A stretch of DNA of 64,000 nt from Prostheceraeus crozeri (taxonomy: Eukaryota > Platyhelminthes > Polycladida > Euryleptidae), in the NCBI GenBank assembly GCA_907163375.1, contig CAJQUW010003583.1, forward strand, positions 237,677-301,676, written 5' to 3'. Below the pieces are notes generated by a model. It was not told the origin of the DNA. It searched no databases and was given only the letters and a program-made list of their open reading frames with translations. A program made the translations under genes and the position numbers. Numbering within the stretch: the first letter of the stretch is position 1; each line of letters starts with the position of its first letter. Shown here piece by piece: positions 24,600-36,884 of this stretch.

Positions 24600-25660
24600 G
24601 GTGATCATAAAGTCGCTGTAGGGTTTAATTGCTAAATATGATAGAGTTCAATACCTCCTAGAGGGTGTATACAAGAATGAAGTATTAACCAATATCATAA
24701 ATTTAATGAATAAAACATAGAATTGTATTATCAACTTACTAAATTTGCCAAATTCAAATTAAATTCAATTAAATATTTCAACCAATAAAAATACATGCAT
24801 TTCATATAATTACCTCCTGTCCATGGATCACTTCAATTCTAAATGAAAACTTTCGGTAAAACTCCATTTTTCTCAAGCTTTAATGTATCTAGATCCTAAA
24901 TTTGTCAAAACCAAAAGAAAGAAATTTCAAAATAAAGTTATTGTTCAACGGTCTTACCACGATTGTCAATGCACTGTTGGAGTCGTTTTCGGAACGACCT
25001 GATGGCATTGCGGCACATTTCAGAGATCATTTCTGAACTTGATGATGAAAATCTGTCTTTCAGCTGTTGTAAACTTCTCGGTTGTGAGGCAAACACTTTA
25101 TTTTTTTAAGAATCCCCAAACAAAAAGTCCAAAAGGGAAAGATCAGGGGACCTAGCGGCCCATAGCATTCGTCCGAAAAAATAATTTAATCGAATAAGTC
25201 TTCATCTTCGTAGGATTTTTGCAGTAAATTCTCACACATGCTGACTTGCAATCTTCTTCGTGTATCTCATGTATTACTTGAAATTTGTAAGGAAAGAGCC
25301 CTGGATCACGTCTCACTGCATTGTGAGCATAGCCGGAAGAACAGCTTGTAGCTGAAACTGCTTGGCGAATTGATGTTGAGTTTTACGAATAATCTCGGAA
25401 ATTTGCTTTGCTTCTCATCATCGAATGATGGTCGACCGCCTCTTTTAGCATCTTTAACGCCTCCAGTATCACAAAATCTCTTGAAAAGATTTCTAATGGA
25501 ATTCTCATGAGGAACATTATTCCATTTCCGATTTCGTAATTCTCTTCATACACGGTTTACGGATTCAAATTTTGACGCGCTGCTGAGCATCCATTTTGGA
25601 ACTGATTTCAGTCACCTTCAAAAGTCTGTCGAATTAAAGATTATTTAGGGGGAAAGAACA
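24598..25660 (-). pseudogene. mariner-like transposase remnant
   Basis: Minus-strand reading from about 25560 gives a helix-turn-helix segment (RNRKWNNVPHENSIRNLFKR, then a GRPSFDDEK hook), frame changes, then the catalytic C-terminus ARSPDLSLLDFLFGDS followed by SQPRSLQQLKDRF and RNAIRSFRKRLQQCIDNRGK. The SPDLxxLDFxxW block with its last catalytic Asp marks a mariner/IS630-type DDD transposase. Several stops are present. The left end CAGGGTGATCATAAAGTCGC may be the terminus; the right end is unclear. Confidence 0.7.
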
Positions 25661-27600
25661 ACAAGAGAATCCTGATTGGTCGCAGTGTCATATGTCAGGA
25701 TTTCCTCACAAAGAAGACGTAGCTGCGTTACTTGTGTGCACAATGTGAGCGCATGAAATTCATGCATTTGGTGCTTGATTACGATGATCATAAAATAGCT
25801 TTATAATGCCTTTTTCATCCTGACAACTCGAAAACCTCAAATTGAATTCAGCCGGCCTTTTCATATCATAAAACAAAATTTTAAGTCATGCTTTTTTCAT
25901 TTTCATAAGTAGTTATCGTTTAAACTCATTCACTTTTCATGTACAGACCCGGCAAAAAGTTTAGCAACACCCCAGTTTTTTTGACAGTCAGTCGCATCAT
26001 CACCTAGACGCAAGCATTTAAAATTGTTACATCAAAATAAAATACCTTGTAACAAAAAAAAAAAACATTTGACCTTAAAAAAAGTGTCATTGTAGATTAT
26101 CGCGTATTTTGCTCTTGTATCATTTCTGGTAAAACAGAAACAGACTTGTAGACGATAGGTCTTTGAGTCAGTCAGAGAGAAGCTCTGCAAGAACATATTG
26201 ACCGCCAGGACCGCCAATGCATGTAATGTCACTGGCTGGGAAGATGATCTAAAGATAAGATGAGATAATCCCAGATAGTCCACGTAGAGAGTCTATGGGT
26301 CATGCATCTTGCATTGGGGGTCTTGTGAGAGGCAAATCTTCTCAAAGTTTCTCCAGATAATTGAAACACCAAGATAAAAAAAAACAAAACGCTCCACACA
26401 ACCAACATTAAGAACACACAATTCACACAGTTCTATTTTTCCACAGTTCTATTTTAAGCATTACTCATAAGAGATAGCCTTGTTCATTCGAATACTTGTG
26501 TGACTTAAATTAAGGATCTGTAATTTCTGTGTCCTGCCTGTGTTTCTGTGCTCCCGGAAAAAAAAGCAAAAATAAAAACTAAAAAAAAAAATAAAATTTT
26601 TGCAACCATGTTGCACTCCAAAAAAAAAAGTTTGTTTGCATTTCGCACTCCAAATATTGTTCTCCGTCTCCCACTCATTTCGAACTTTAAAAAAAAATCA
26701 AAATGCCAAATCGTAAGCCCCGGTTACCCCAAAAAAATACTAACTGTTTCCTAAGAACCAAACGGACAGATGAGGCATTGTTCCTTATTCACAATCAACC
26801 TTCAAATCTGGCGACATCTCAAAATAAGGCATCTGCCTCCATCTCCATCTCAAATGTTCCATCAATCGAACGTATTCAATCCAAAGGATTTAACAAGCGG
26901 CAAAAAAAAATTCTTACAAAGGAAAAAACGGTTTGAACTCAGCGAACTTTTAAAAAACGTACGTGACAGGCTATCCTTTGGGAGACAGAAGCCGACATTG
27001 GCGCTGTAGTTGTCATGTTTTTTCATGATTACACCAGATTGTCGCAGGTCAGAAGCTGAGTTGCTTCAATGCCATGCCAAATTCCAGCACAACGTTGCAA
27101 CACCAAAACATCTACACAAAAATTCATGATTGCATCGAATCAAAACAGTGCGATTTTGAATTTCAACAAGAGCACAGAGCAGATGCAGCCTTTAAAGAAT
27201 GAACGAAAGAGAATAGAATAAAGCTTTTAAAGCGTTTAGAACAAGCAAGAGGTGAAGAGGATTTCGCATGTAGGTTTAGCAAGAGCAGATTTGTGGCAGC
27301 AGCATGGATTAGGCTACCACAGGCACAAGGTGTCGAATTGGATTTGTATAGTGAATTGTAATCCCACAGTGACTTTGTGATCACACTGTATATATAAAAA
27401 TAAAAAGAATATATATATATATATAAGATAAGAAGACCAGAGGTTTCCAAATTAAATGTATTCCCCACTAGTTTCATCAGCTGCCACTGACTTCTCAAGG
27501 GGACTGGGGAATGAAATGATGGAGGATACATAGTAATTAGACATGTGCTAAAATCATACACAAAATTCAAAATCAATGAGAGGCATTGAGTGTCGGTTGA
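25661..27600. other. Repeat-rich stretch, no clear gene
   Basis: A Tc1-like end CAGACCCGGCAAAAAG lies near 25945. A-rich tracts occur at 26550-26700. Frames at 26703-26936 and 26770-27009 show no motif. The segment just before 27600 is probably the 5' part of a Penelope-like element. Confidence 0.4.
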
Positions 27601-27639
27601 TATTTTTGGATGAAATCAGATTCAATATAATCTATATAT

Positions 27640-29070
27640 CTAACGATAAATCAGATAAAGAATATGTGTAACGAATTTAAGTCATTATTTACTAAGAAGG
27701 AGTACAACTTTTTGACTCACTTTCAATGTGAAATACCTTTTATGTATGGACTACCAAAGGTCCATAAGCATGAGGATTATTTTAAGGATATGAAACCTGA
27801 TAAATTCGGTTGCGTCAAAATTAATCCACCTAAGAATTTGAAGTTCCGTCCGATAATTTCCAGTTGTTTCGCACCTACAGTCATTTGAGTGATTTTATTG
27901 ATGAGATTCTCAAACCAATTGTTTTCTCCTTACCTAGCTACTGTAGAGACACTATAACTTCTTGGAGAAACTGCCGAAATGTCTTGAAGAAAGATCTCTT
28001 TTCGTCACGTGTGACGTTGTATCTCTTTATACGTCTATACCACATGAATTAGGATATGAATCGATACGGTACTGGTTGAACGAGTGCAACCATTTAATTC
28101 CTGAAAGATTTAACACATCTTTTATCATGAGAGCGGTCAAATTTATTCTAAACAACAATTACTACACCTTTAACGATAATACGTACTTACAAACTGCTGG
28201 CACTGCAATGGGTACAAAAATGGCCCCCACTTACGCAAATTTAGTTATGGCGTACATTAAAGTAAAGATGTATTGCAGAATTAATGAACTTTATCCAACA
28301 GATGTCAGTGAAATTTTGATAAACTCTTGGTTGCGCTACCTTGACGATTGTTAGTTGCTTTGGAACGAAAGTTATGGGGACATTGATTCATTATGTGACA
28401 TACTGAATAATTTACATGGATCAATTAAATTCACTTTTGAGAAAGATTTGGATTGTTTTAATTTTTTAGGTGTTCATGTATACAAGAAAAGAAATTCCGA
28501 CATTCTTGGAACGGACATCCATCATAAAGTCACAGACAGTTTCAACTACGTTCCTTTCAACTCTAAACATCCCCGACACACTTTACGTAATATTCCGTTT
28601 TGTCTTGCAAAAAGAATTCATCGGATTGTGTCAGATAAAGACGCTTTTACGAATTGAAGCACAGACTGATGAAATTAGGCTATCCTTGTAATTTGATTGA
28701 GAACGCAATTGATAAAACAAAACAAGGAAACCAAGAAAATAAAACAACTAGAATAGCAAAACAAAAATTCAACGATGATAACATTTTGAATTTTGTGCAA
28801 ACATTTAATCCGAATAACCCAAGTATCTTCAAATAGGTCATATCTCCAGCAGTGAATTCCCTTTCAGTATGTAAAAGCTTTAAAGATAAAAAAATAAGGA
28901 GAACTTTTCGACAACCCAAACCCTTTTTACGTATCCTTAGCAGAAATAACCGCTGAACGATCACTGGTGTTCATAAATGTGAGGAGCCTCTTTGTAAGTG
29001 CTGTGACATTCTTATGACAGGAAAGAGTGCAACTTTTAAAGTCGGTGACACTAACACAGACACTGTTACA
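27640..29070 (+). pseudogene. Penelope-like reverse transcriptase, broken
   Basis: Pieces in different frames give the PLE reverse transcriptase in order: MYGLPKVHKHED; LKFRPIISS; DEILKPIVFSLPSY; TCDVVSLYTSIPHE; NYYTFNDNTYLQTAGTAMGT with KMAPTYANL; a YLDD catalytic box (WLRYLDDC then TAG at 28352); and LHGSIKFTFEKDLDCFNFLG. The Cys-rich linker HKCEEPLCKCCDILMTGKSA (about 28972-29031) normally precedes the GIY-YIG endonuclease, which was not found here. Frame changes near 27880 and 28000 and several stops show it is inactive. Confidence 0.85.
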
Positions 29071-29189
29071 TGAAATAAATGAAATGAACTGCAACTATCT
29101 TTGATCCCTATTGAGAGGAAGTTAGAATTTAGAAATAAAATATCTTTATTTAATTTCCCCCTCGGATCTGGTTACTTGGAAACTGAAAA

Positions 29190-29850
29190 AGATAATTAGA
29201 GTTGATCGATATAATCAATTTTATGATAATGATGCGCGCAATTATAGATCTTACAATTCAAATTTTAATAGAAACAAACCATATTTTCAAGAAAGACAAG
29301 CTTTTCAAAATCGTGACAATCGATTTTATACCTCTGAAAGAAGGCAGAATATCCCTTTCGATGGAAATCTGACCGACCAAGCTCGAAACTATAATAGAAG
29401 AAGATTTACTAAACGTTTTCATAATAATTATAACAGAAATAATTATTTAGTCCCGAATGAACAGGTAGATGATTTAGAAATTGAAACCGATCATTTTTTA
29501 GATTAAAAGGTGTCTCTACAATGAACTTATCTTCGACAAATTTAGATGATGACTGTCGTAGGATACTGAGTAAGGGTTGTAAATTCATTCCATTTACTAA
29601 ATCTAATATTGAACAATTTGTGGTGGATACTTCTGAATTTTGTCGATAACTTAGATTGAGCGATCATTTCAGAAATAGCGTCTGAAATGAGCGATAATTT
29701 CTGATAATTCTCTTCAGCTTAAATACAATAAAAGTAGCTTTGATCCTCCAAAATGTCAAAATAAAGAGTTAGATTCACTGATACATACAATGGAGAATAA
29801 TGTTGAAAAATTATCAAAACCCCGAAAAATGAATCACAATATTTCTTTTA
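29190..29850 (+). pseudogene. Penelope-like 5' coding region fragment
   Basis: An Asn/Arg-rich frame (NYRSYNSNFNRNKPYFQERQ, then RRRFTKRFHNNYNRNN, ending ETDHFLD and a stop at about 29505), then MNLSSTNLDDDCRRILSKG with KFIPFTKSNIEQFV and EFCR-stop-LRLSDHF. The LSKGxKFxP...FCRxLRL pattern lies near the start of Penelope-like ORFs. It therefore seems to be the front of a second copy following the first. Confidence 0.55.
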
Positions 29851-29897
29851 AAGAATGAATTCATTTCGTCCATCTACATCACAATTTCACTGTTAAT

Positions 29898-29933
29898 TTC
29901 ACCTGATGAAGGCTTCGGCCGAAAATTTGTGAA
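29898..29933 (+). ncRNA. Hammerhead ribozyme-like motif of a Penelope-like element
   Basis: Core CTGATGA (29903-29909) and GAAA (29921-29924) flank a short GGC-TTCG-GCC stem II. TTCAC (29898-29902) and GTGAA (29929-29933) can pair as stem I. Stem III would be minimal. Penelope-like elements are known to carry hammerheads with very short stem III in their terminal repeats. The location between two Penelope fragments fits. Confidence 0.6.
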
Positions 29934-30018
29934 TAACGTCAATATATTCGAGTTCTCTTCGCATTACTCTCCGTCTTTTTTGACATATTTATAACTCGAT
30001 GACTGGTATTTTGACTTA

Positions 30019-31769
30019 CAGTCTGCGACATTTTATTAGGACCACCCATATTTTTTTAGTTTTTTACACCTAGCTACTTATTGATGTCATATTATCTTTC
30101 ACTCTTGTCAATACATTAAATAGGCATGTATGCCAACAATATACCACAACATAGACATCTACTGATTAATAACATAGACACTAGACAATCAAATACAAAA
30201 ATTGACCGCGACATATTATTAGGACCACCTTCGACATTTACATAAAAAGTTTTCCTTTGGACATGACAACGCTGCGTTTTTGTTTTGTAATTAGCAACCC
30301 AAACATCTTATGTAAATCTTATGCAGCCGATGCTTCATGATAGCGCATTAATGTTCTGAATGGTTTACATCGGAGATGGTCCTTCCAACAAAGTGGCGCT
30401 GATGTCATCAAAACGTCGCTTCACAATACTGACAGTGTGGCAGGGAGCTCCCTCTTGCATGAGCAGTCCGTTGTTTTCTGGAAACCAGCAGTCACGAACT
30501 ATGGAATCACCCTTCTTTGAAGCACTTGTAAGGATGAAGTCGAATCGAGTTAATAGAGCACTCACAAACATGAAGCCTACCAGTTTCCTCGCAAGAAAAC
30601 AGGCCTACAGCATGACCTTTGCTTGGTGTTTGACGGGCTGAAACGCAGGAGCAAGTGATCCACGTGACTGCCACATTCGCTGACGAGTAGTCTGGTGACA
30701 CTCAAGGCTCGGCTCTACGCAGAATGCCACCATTCACCAGTCATTGACGCTCCAATTGACATGGCGAGTGGCAAAATTAAGCCTATTAGATCTTCATGCA
30801 TGGGGTCAGTTACGACACTTTCCTTGACCGCAATCCCGCTGGCAATCATTTTATGCATCCCTCGTTGAACAGTGTGTGCCGCTTCGTTGATGTAACGCTT
30901 CTACCATGGTCTTCGTAGCTGGGACGACGTTATTAGCCACCCTTTTCAAACAGTAGGCCTGCGCTCTTGGAATCGGCCATCTTGTGTCGTAGATTTTCAT
31001 CATGCTCCACAACGTCATCGTCGGTTTGCTGCATAAGGATTTCCAGAAGTCATATTCCGTTGAACAAGTAGTGCCGACTACTTTGAAACATAACAACGAG
31101 TAGCGATTTCACGCTGAGAAAACTCTTCGCGAGACAAAGCTTCCATCTACGAGCCACTTATGCTTGTTGTTAGATCCGTTTTTACTCATGAGTAAGATTT
31201 AGACTTTCCACGTTAGACCTAAACATAAACCGTATTGGTAGATATCCATGTTATCTCAATAGTTCAGATATCTGGTCTCGATGATGCAAAGTAAATCAAT
31301 GATCGATTTGATAATGAATATTAATATCTTTATTGTTGACAGACAACAGTGTGCGTTCGCAGGCGACGACACACACCACACATTAATGATAGTTTCTCAC
31401 ATGCGGCTTTCTCACAGCAAGCCGACAATGCACAAATAAGGCAACCAGAACACACAATTTGTATTGCTAAGAAATCGACATATAAGTAAATAACTGATAA
31501 TAGATCTTTATCTAGCGTTGTCATGTCTAAAAGAAAGCTTCTTATCTAAATGTCGAAGGTGGTCCTAATAATATGTCGCGGTCAATTTTTATATTTGAGT
31601 GTCTGGTGTCTGTGTTACTAATCAGTAGATGGCTATGTTGTGGTATATTGTTGGCATACATGCCTATTTAATGTATTGACAAGGGTGAAAGATAATATGA
31701 CATCAACAAGTAGCTAGGTGTAAAAAACTAAAAAAAATATGGGTGGTCCTAATAAAATGTCGCAGACTG
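30019..31769 (-). mobile_element. Tc1-type transposon with long IR/DR ends
   Basis: Inverted ends of about 220 bp start CAGTCTGCGACATTTTATTA (30019) and end at 31769, flanked by TA at 30017-30018 and 31770-31771. Each arm carries two direct copies of GCGACATxTTATTAGGACCACC, at its outer end (30024 and 31764) and inner end (30208 and about 31580). This is the IR/DR layout of Sleeping Beauty-like elements. It lies within Penelope-like sequence. Confidence 0.92.
30330..31096 (-). pseudogene. Tc1-type transposase, degenerate
   Basis: Minus-strand pieces: the N-terminal half near 31096-30851 (ending ATKTMVEALHQRSG), a middle part with KVMLWACFLARKLVGFMFV, and LMQEGAPCHTVSIVKRRFDD with LLEGPSP. 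The QxGAPCH block is the second catalytic region; the usual Asp is replaced here by Glu/Gly. The last catalytic block after EGPSP is lost in stops. The gene cannot make an active enzyme. Confidence 0.75.
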
Positions 31770-31771
31770 TA

Positions 31772-32288
31772 CACTGTAATTGAGGATTATATCCCTCACA
31801 CAACTTTGAATAAAATTAAGAAATTATTAAAAATTGACGTTTACGAAAGAACAAACTGATTGAACAAAATTTAATCCGAAAACTCCCTCACTATACAGGC
31901 TTCCGAGAATGCATCGACATTGTGACAATTTCAAGAATCTAACTATTGATCGTTTTGGATATCTACATGTACATTGCCGAGCTCCAGAGACACTAATGCT
32001 ACAACTTCAAGACTTAGTGAACTACCGGTACTTGATGAAATATTGAAACCACCAGTTGAAAAGTTAACGATTTATTGTAAAAACGCCTTTGAATTTCTAG
32101 AAAATATTCCGCGTGCTATCAATAATAACACAACTTTCGCTACTTTTGATGTTGTAGCCTTGTAAAGAAATATCGCTCACAGTTTATGATTACAGGCAGC
32201 AAATTACTGGCTACAAACCAACAGGACTGGTCCATCATCGAATCGTTTTTCGAATGAGTTTATTATTAAAGGACTTGAAATCATGTCA
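31772..32288 (+). pseudogene. Penelope-like reverse transcriptase fragment
   Basis: Right of the Tc1 element the plus strand reads SLYRLPRMHRHCDNFKNLTI, DRFGYLHVHCRAPET, then ELPVLDEILKPPVEKL, FLENIPRAINNNTTFATFDV with VAL-stop, and NEFIIKGLEIMS. These match the same RT blocks as at 27640-28010 but from a different copy. A piggyBac-type MITE cuts the frame at 32289. Confidence 0.75.
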
Positions 32289-32292
32289 TTAA

Positions 32293-33176
32293 CCCTCAGA
32301 GACCTGAGAGGGGAGGGTCCAGTGGACCCGGGGGACTTTTTTCTACTTTTTTCTTTTGACAGTGAATCTGTATGTGCTATTTCATTTCAATCGAATCAGT
32401 AGAAGTATAGTAAGTAGATAGGCCACGGGGGTCCACTGGATCACCATCAGGTCTCAGAGGGTGTAGAAATTCCTATGACAAAATTTTTACTATCAGATGA
32501 AAAATGAATTTGTGCATGTCAACGTTGGTGCATAACGATTGAAATTCATTTTTTCAATGTTTACATCATGCTCGTGCATGTGCGTTATGTTAGAAGGTCG
32601 CAAAATGTGGAAATTTTTTTTCGCAAGTGATCGAACATGACTGGCTGGACTACATGAATAAATCAGCATAAATCAATGTTCAAAATGAAAGCTATCATTA
32701 TATTCATAGTTGAAAACTAGAAACAGACTATTGGCAAAGTCTTCGCAGCTGTTTTGAGGGTCTACAAATGCAGCAATTATGGCTCAGTTTAGCCTATTTC
32801 CGATTGGTACGGACAAATTTGAAAAATGGCTAAATGAAATAAATCAATTTCATTAAAATCAACTATCTGAGGTTTTATGGCGACAGCAAACATTGTAAAA
32901 TCGACTCTCAGTACAACTGATACTGTGCTAAATGTCGTTGTATTACAAAAACACCGAATTTTCGCATGTGTTTACTGCGAACTACTTAGGCTGAAAGACA
33001 CTCAAAGGATTAGTTATATCGACTTGCTACATGCAAACATCATTGTTTTACTAATAAAAACAACTTTCCTAATGATTTGATATCGATTCAAGCAGGTAAA
33101 CAAGGAATTTGTAAAAAGGGTCCACTGGACCTCCCTCAGATCTCAAAGGGTGTAAAATAGCTCAAGTCTCTGAGGG
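32293..33176. mobile_element. piggyBac-type MITE
   Basis: Starts CCCTCAGAGACCTGAG after TTAA (32289-32292) and ends CAAGTCTCTGAGGG before TTAC (33177-33180), one base off the TTAA target. Subterminal GGGTCCACTGGACC blocks occur near 32319, 32428 and 33118. 884 bp, no transposase. Confidence 0.85.
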
Positions 33177-33181
33177 TTACA

Positions 33182-33726
33182 TTGGATTCGGTTGTTTGAA
33201 TCTGACCATAAATATACCTATCAGGCGATTTCATATCAATAACCTATGCATGACATTTTCAGTAAGTTTGGGCTGCTTTACGCAAATTTTTGTGCTATTT
33301 CTTAACATTTTATAATTCACTCGCTATAGAATTTCGTTCCTGTCTCTTTATTGCAAAGTATGCGAGATTTCCCATGCCTGACTTGCCTAATTCAATAGTA
33401 ATCCGGAAAGTAGGCATTGACCAACGTGAATAATGTTATTCCCTGGACAGGATGGCCGAAAACGATCGTAATATAAGCTTTAAGTTTGATTTCAAAACTG
33501 GCGGGGGGACAAGCTACTTCAAGAAATAAGAATAAAAAATGTCAAGTCAAACGTTGATCCTGTATAAAAGGATTAATGATATCTTTATATGGCTATGCTG
33601 GGAAAGGCGCATAGAATTTTGTTTGAGAGCCATTGTTAAATAAGTATAAATGAGCCATTGTATAATAAGTGTTAATTTTTTTCTGTCAGACAGTATATGA
33701 GACACTAGCAAGAATCTTCAGCTTAC
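33182..33726. other. Intron sequence, nothing recognised
   Basis: No repeat ends or coding motifs seen. It directly follows the Ig1 exon in the direction of transcription. Confidence 0.45.
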
Positions 33727-33981
33727 GTTTTGATGCAACAAGGTCTATCGTAAAGTCCTTCGATTTAGACTCTCCAGTCGAGGGATTTGTTACATGACAC
33801 ACATATCTACCGTTGTTATTTGGTCGCAGGTTACTCACTACCATAAAGGAGTCAGAAATCCGTTTTCCATTAGGATAGGTCCAATGCATGGGCCAATCAA
33901 GTCTGTTGAATTCGCATCGGCGACGAAGTTGTCCTCCAATTATCAAACTTTCACCTTGAAGAGTCCGAATACTGACTTCCC
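33727..33981 (-). CDS. Immunoglobulin-like domain exon 1 of a large host gene
   Basis: 255 nt exon between a TTTGCAG acceptor and a GTAAGC donor, phase 1 at both ends. It encodes SLIIGGQLRRRCEF, DWPMHWTYPNGKRISDSF and NNNGRYVCHVTNPSTG, i.e. the two Ig cysteines and the core Trp. The 5' split codon completes a Gly begun by the signal-peptide exon at 44876; the 3' split codon completes the Pro that starts exon 2. Confidence 0.87.
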
Positions 33982-35555
33982 CTGCAAATTAGAACGTTTG
34001 TTTAGTCATGCTTAATATTTCATTCTCTGATGTATTTCAATTATGAAACTCGAATTTTAAGAGCGTCGGTTTGCATGAATCCAATCATCACTTGAACGAG
34101 GGATGCAAAAGCTTAGTGGAAATATTTTTAAAAAATTAAGCTTAGTGGCTTATTTTGTAACTTGTTTTTAGCTCCAATATGACATTGGTATGAATATGAC
34201 ATTGAGGCTTCTCCGTGGCAATCAGATACAAAAAATGCTCTTCAAGACACCGCCTGTTCTGCAAATATGATTTAACTCACATCCTAATCATCGCACTTCG
34301 GCTTAACCCTTAAAATATGTGCACCAATTGCTTCTTTATTTGTGTCTCAAATTTACATGTTGACCGTCAACACCTTGATCGAAATGTTTATTATACGTCA
34401 GTGACGAAACAACCATAATGGCAAGGAAATTTGGTAAAACGAGGGTTGGAAGAAATAGGCAGGGCGAGTAAGACAGCAACCCTTTTTTATAACTTCGAAG
34501 GAATGCATGCCCTTAAAGAAGCCGCAATATTGCTTAACCTAGCAGCAACCTAGAGCTGTGCTGCAGATTGCCCACCTTTTGAATAGATGAATGCAAAAAA
34601 TATGCAAAAATTTCAAGTTTATATTCTTTCACTCTTGCCACCATCTGCCTATATCTTTTAATATTACAATCATGCAACTCTCTAACATCATCAGGAGGTC
34701 CCTTCTACTGTTGGTAGCAAAGCAGTGACTGGGTTAATCGCAAACGCGCTAACCCAACCAAAGTATTGAACTTTGCTACCTACAGCAGAGGGGACCTTCC
34801 CATCATGTGATATACCGCTTGTCCCTCAATCGTCAGTGGGATGCAAATCTCTGTGAGCAAGTGGCACAAAATATAAGGTTCACACTTCATGCAATGCGAT
34901 GCCGAACAATCTGTCGACCGTTGTCTCGAAGCATCCGGCATAAGGATAAAACATGATAATGATAATATATTTGCCAAGACAATACACATTATGTGAAATT
35001 GCCCAATCATACGGCCTTTTCATTAATCACTGGATATACATTTGATGTATGGCATTCTTGAAATGCAAATATAGCCATTTCCAGCACGGGATTCAAAGGG
35101 AGGGAATGTCTGCAGGCAGCTTCTCCAGAAATGGCAGAAGTGAAATGCTAGTTAATTAATGTCCGCAAATTTTGGGTGACAATAATTTTGGTTGTTGACT
35201 TGATTTGCGGATGTTCTGCACAACATGAGTAAGGAATCCCTGTTGAGCCATATAAAATCTCCTCAATGAAATTCAAAAATTCAATAGCGCCTGCAGGCTA
35301 CATGCTGTGATGTTTTATATAATTAAATTCTCTTCTCTGAAGGCTACATTAGCATAATAAGGTATAAAGCACATAAGGCACTTTAGCCATGGAATGAACA
35401 GACTTCAGAATCACTACTTTACAATTTTATGTGAGTGCGATAATTTTTGAAAATCTGATGAGCTGATATCAAATACGATGCCATGCATTTTCTGTCAGAT
35501 GTATTCAGGTAGCCTACATTGACCAGCTTTTTTAAGTTTGTGAATTGTAGTCAAT
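33982..35555. other. Intron sequence, nothing firm recognised
   Basis: A short near-palindromic pair lies at about 34694-34800 (GGTCCCTTCTACTG... and TACAGCAGAGGGGACC). Otherwise AT-rich with no gene. Confidence 0.4.
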
Positions 35556-36884
35556 CTTTCCCGAGTGACTCTTTTCTATGGGTTTTTAAGGGAATATATG
35601 GGATTGTAAAGGATCCCATATGATCCCATTCAAGATGCAAATAGGATCATATGGGTTTCTTGGGGATTATATGGAATCCCTTACAATCCCATACAACTGA
35701 ATCCCCTAGAATCCACGATTCTCATCAAAGGATTCCTTATGTAGAATATGAAAGGGATTAATCAAAATTAATGCTAATCAATCGAAATCAAACCGGTCTC
35801 ACAGATCTTTATGGATGACTTGCAAGGTTTTGATTACATACATCGATTTCGATCATTAACAGTGTGGGCCAATCGCTCACATATACAGTTTATAATCGAC
35901 TACACTGTGAAAATGGACGCGATGGACTCTAGACCTACACGTAGAAAAAGTTCAATGATGGCATACAGACTTTATCCTATGGGGACCAGAAAACTTCAGA
36001 CAATTATCTATGCGCTTGCTGTTTTAGGACCTTCACATAGGCCATTATCATTCCTACCGCAACAATTTTGGTTTTTCACTGGTTGTGTGGAAAACCAAAT
36101 GATTTGTTTTGGTTTCCTAGAAAACTAATCCCGCAATGATTTGCTGGAATAACTTTAAAATGTAATTATGTAATTTACTATCCTTTGGTACATGTACTGA
36201 TTCGAATCCTACTTATCTGGCAAGAATCCTATATGTTTCCTACCATAACCTGTGAAACCCACCATTTCCTACAGTAAAATCCCGGCAGGTTTTGTAGGGA
36301 CATCAGTAATAGCTCTATTCTTAATAGGATCTCAATAGGACACACCAGAGAAATATAATTGACCAGAACAGGATCCTAATAGCAAACTTCAGAGAAGTAG
36401 ATTTCTCGCGTTTTAATATATCGTCAGTGATGACGTGATGATTCATTCACAAGTCTTCAACCGACCTCGATTTCGCCAGACGACGGATATCTATGACGTT
36501 ATTATTTAAGAAGTCGATATCGAAAAACGTTAGTATTTTGAATACAATCAATCGACATCATCATTCATTTGTTGGTGAACTTCGAAGACGGTGAGTTAGT
36601 GTGCAGTGAAAGAGTGAATGATGTAGAAAAATTGTATTTCAAGTTTGTTTATAGGACCAAAATGTCTGTTGTCCTTATCTTTTCATTGTAATTTTTTGAA
36701 CCGGTTCTTGGGGGTAGCACGAAACAGCTATCTGTTGTCATTAACAAGGGACTGGCGATTATCCGTCAGCATTTTAAGAATTATTGTGACTCGATCCGCA
36801 ATAATAGCGGAATTTATTGCTTTTGGAGTGTCCGTTCAAGCATCGAATTCCTCAAAAAGATAGGAAATAAAAATATTTTTGATC

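Noticed and set aside
25945-27120. Complete Tc1 element starting CAGACCCGGCAAAAAG
   Set aside because: The end looks Tc1-like, but I found no inverted partner and no transposase.
27163-27576. 137-codon minus-strand frame with hydrophobic stretches
   Set aside because: It includes an (AT)n tract and lies opposite Penelope-like sequence; no motif.
35811-36128. 105-codon plus-strand frame as a gene
   Set aside because: It overlaps the repeat-rich end of the TIR element, has no motif and no conserved look.
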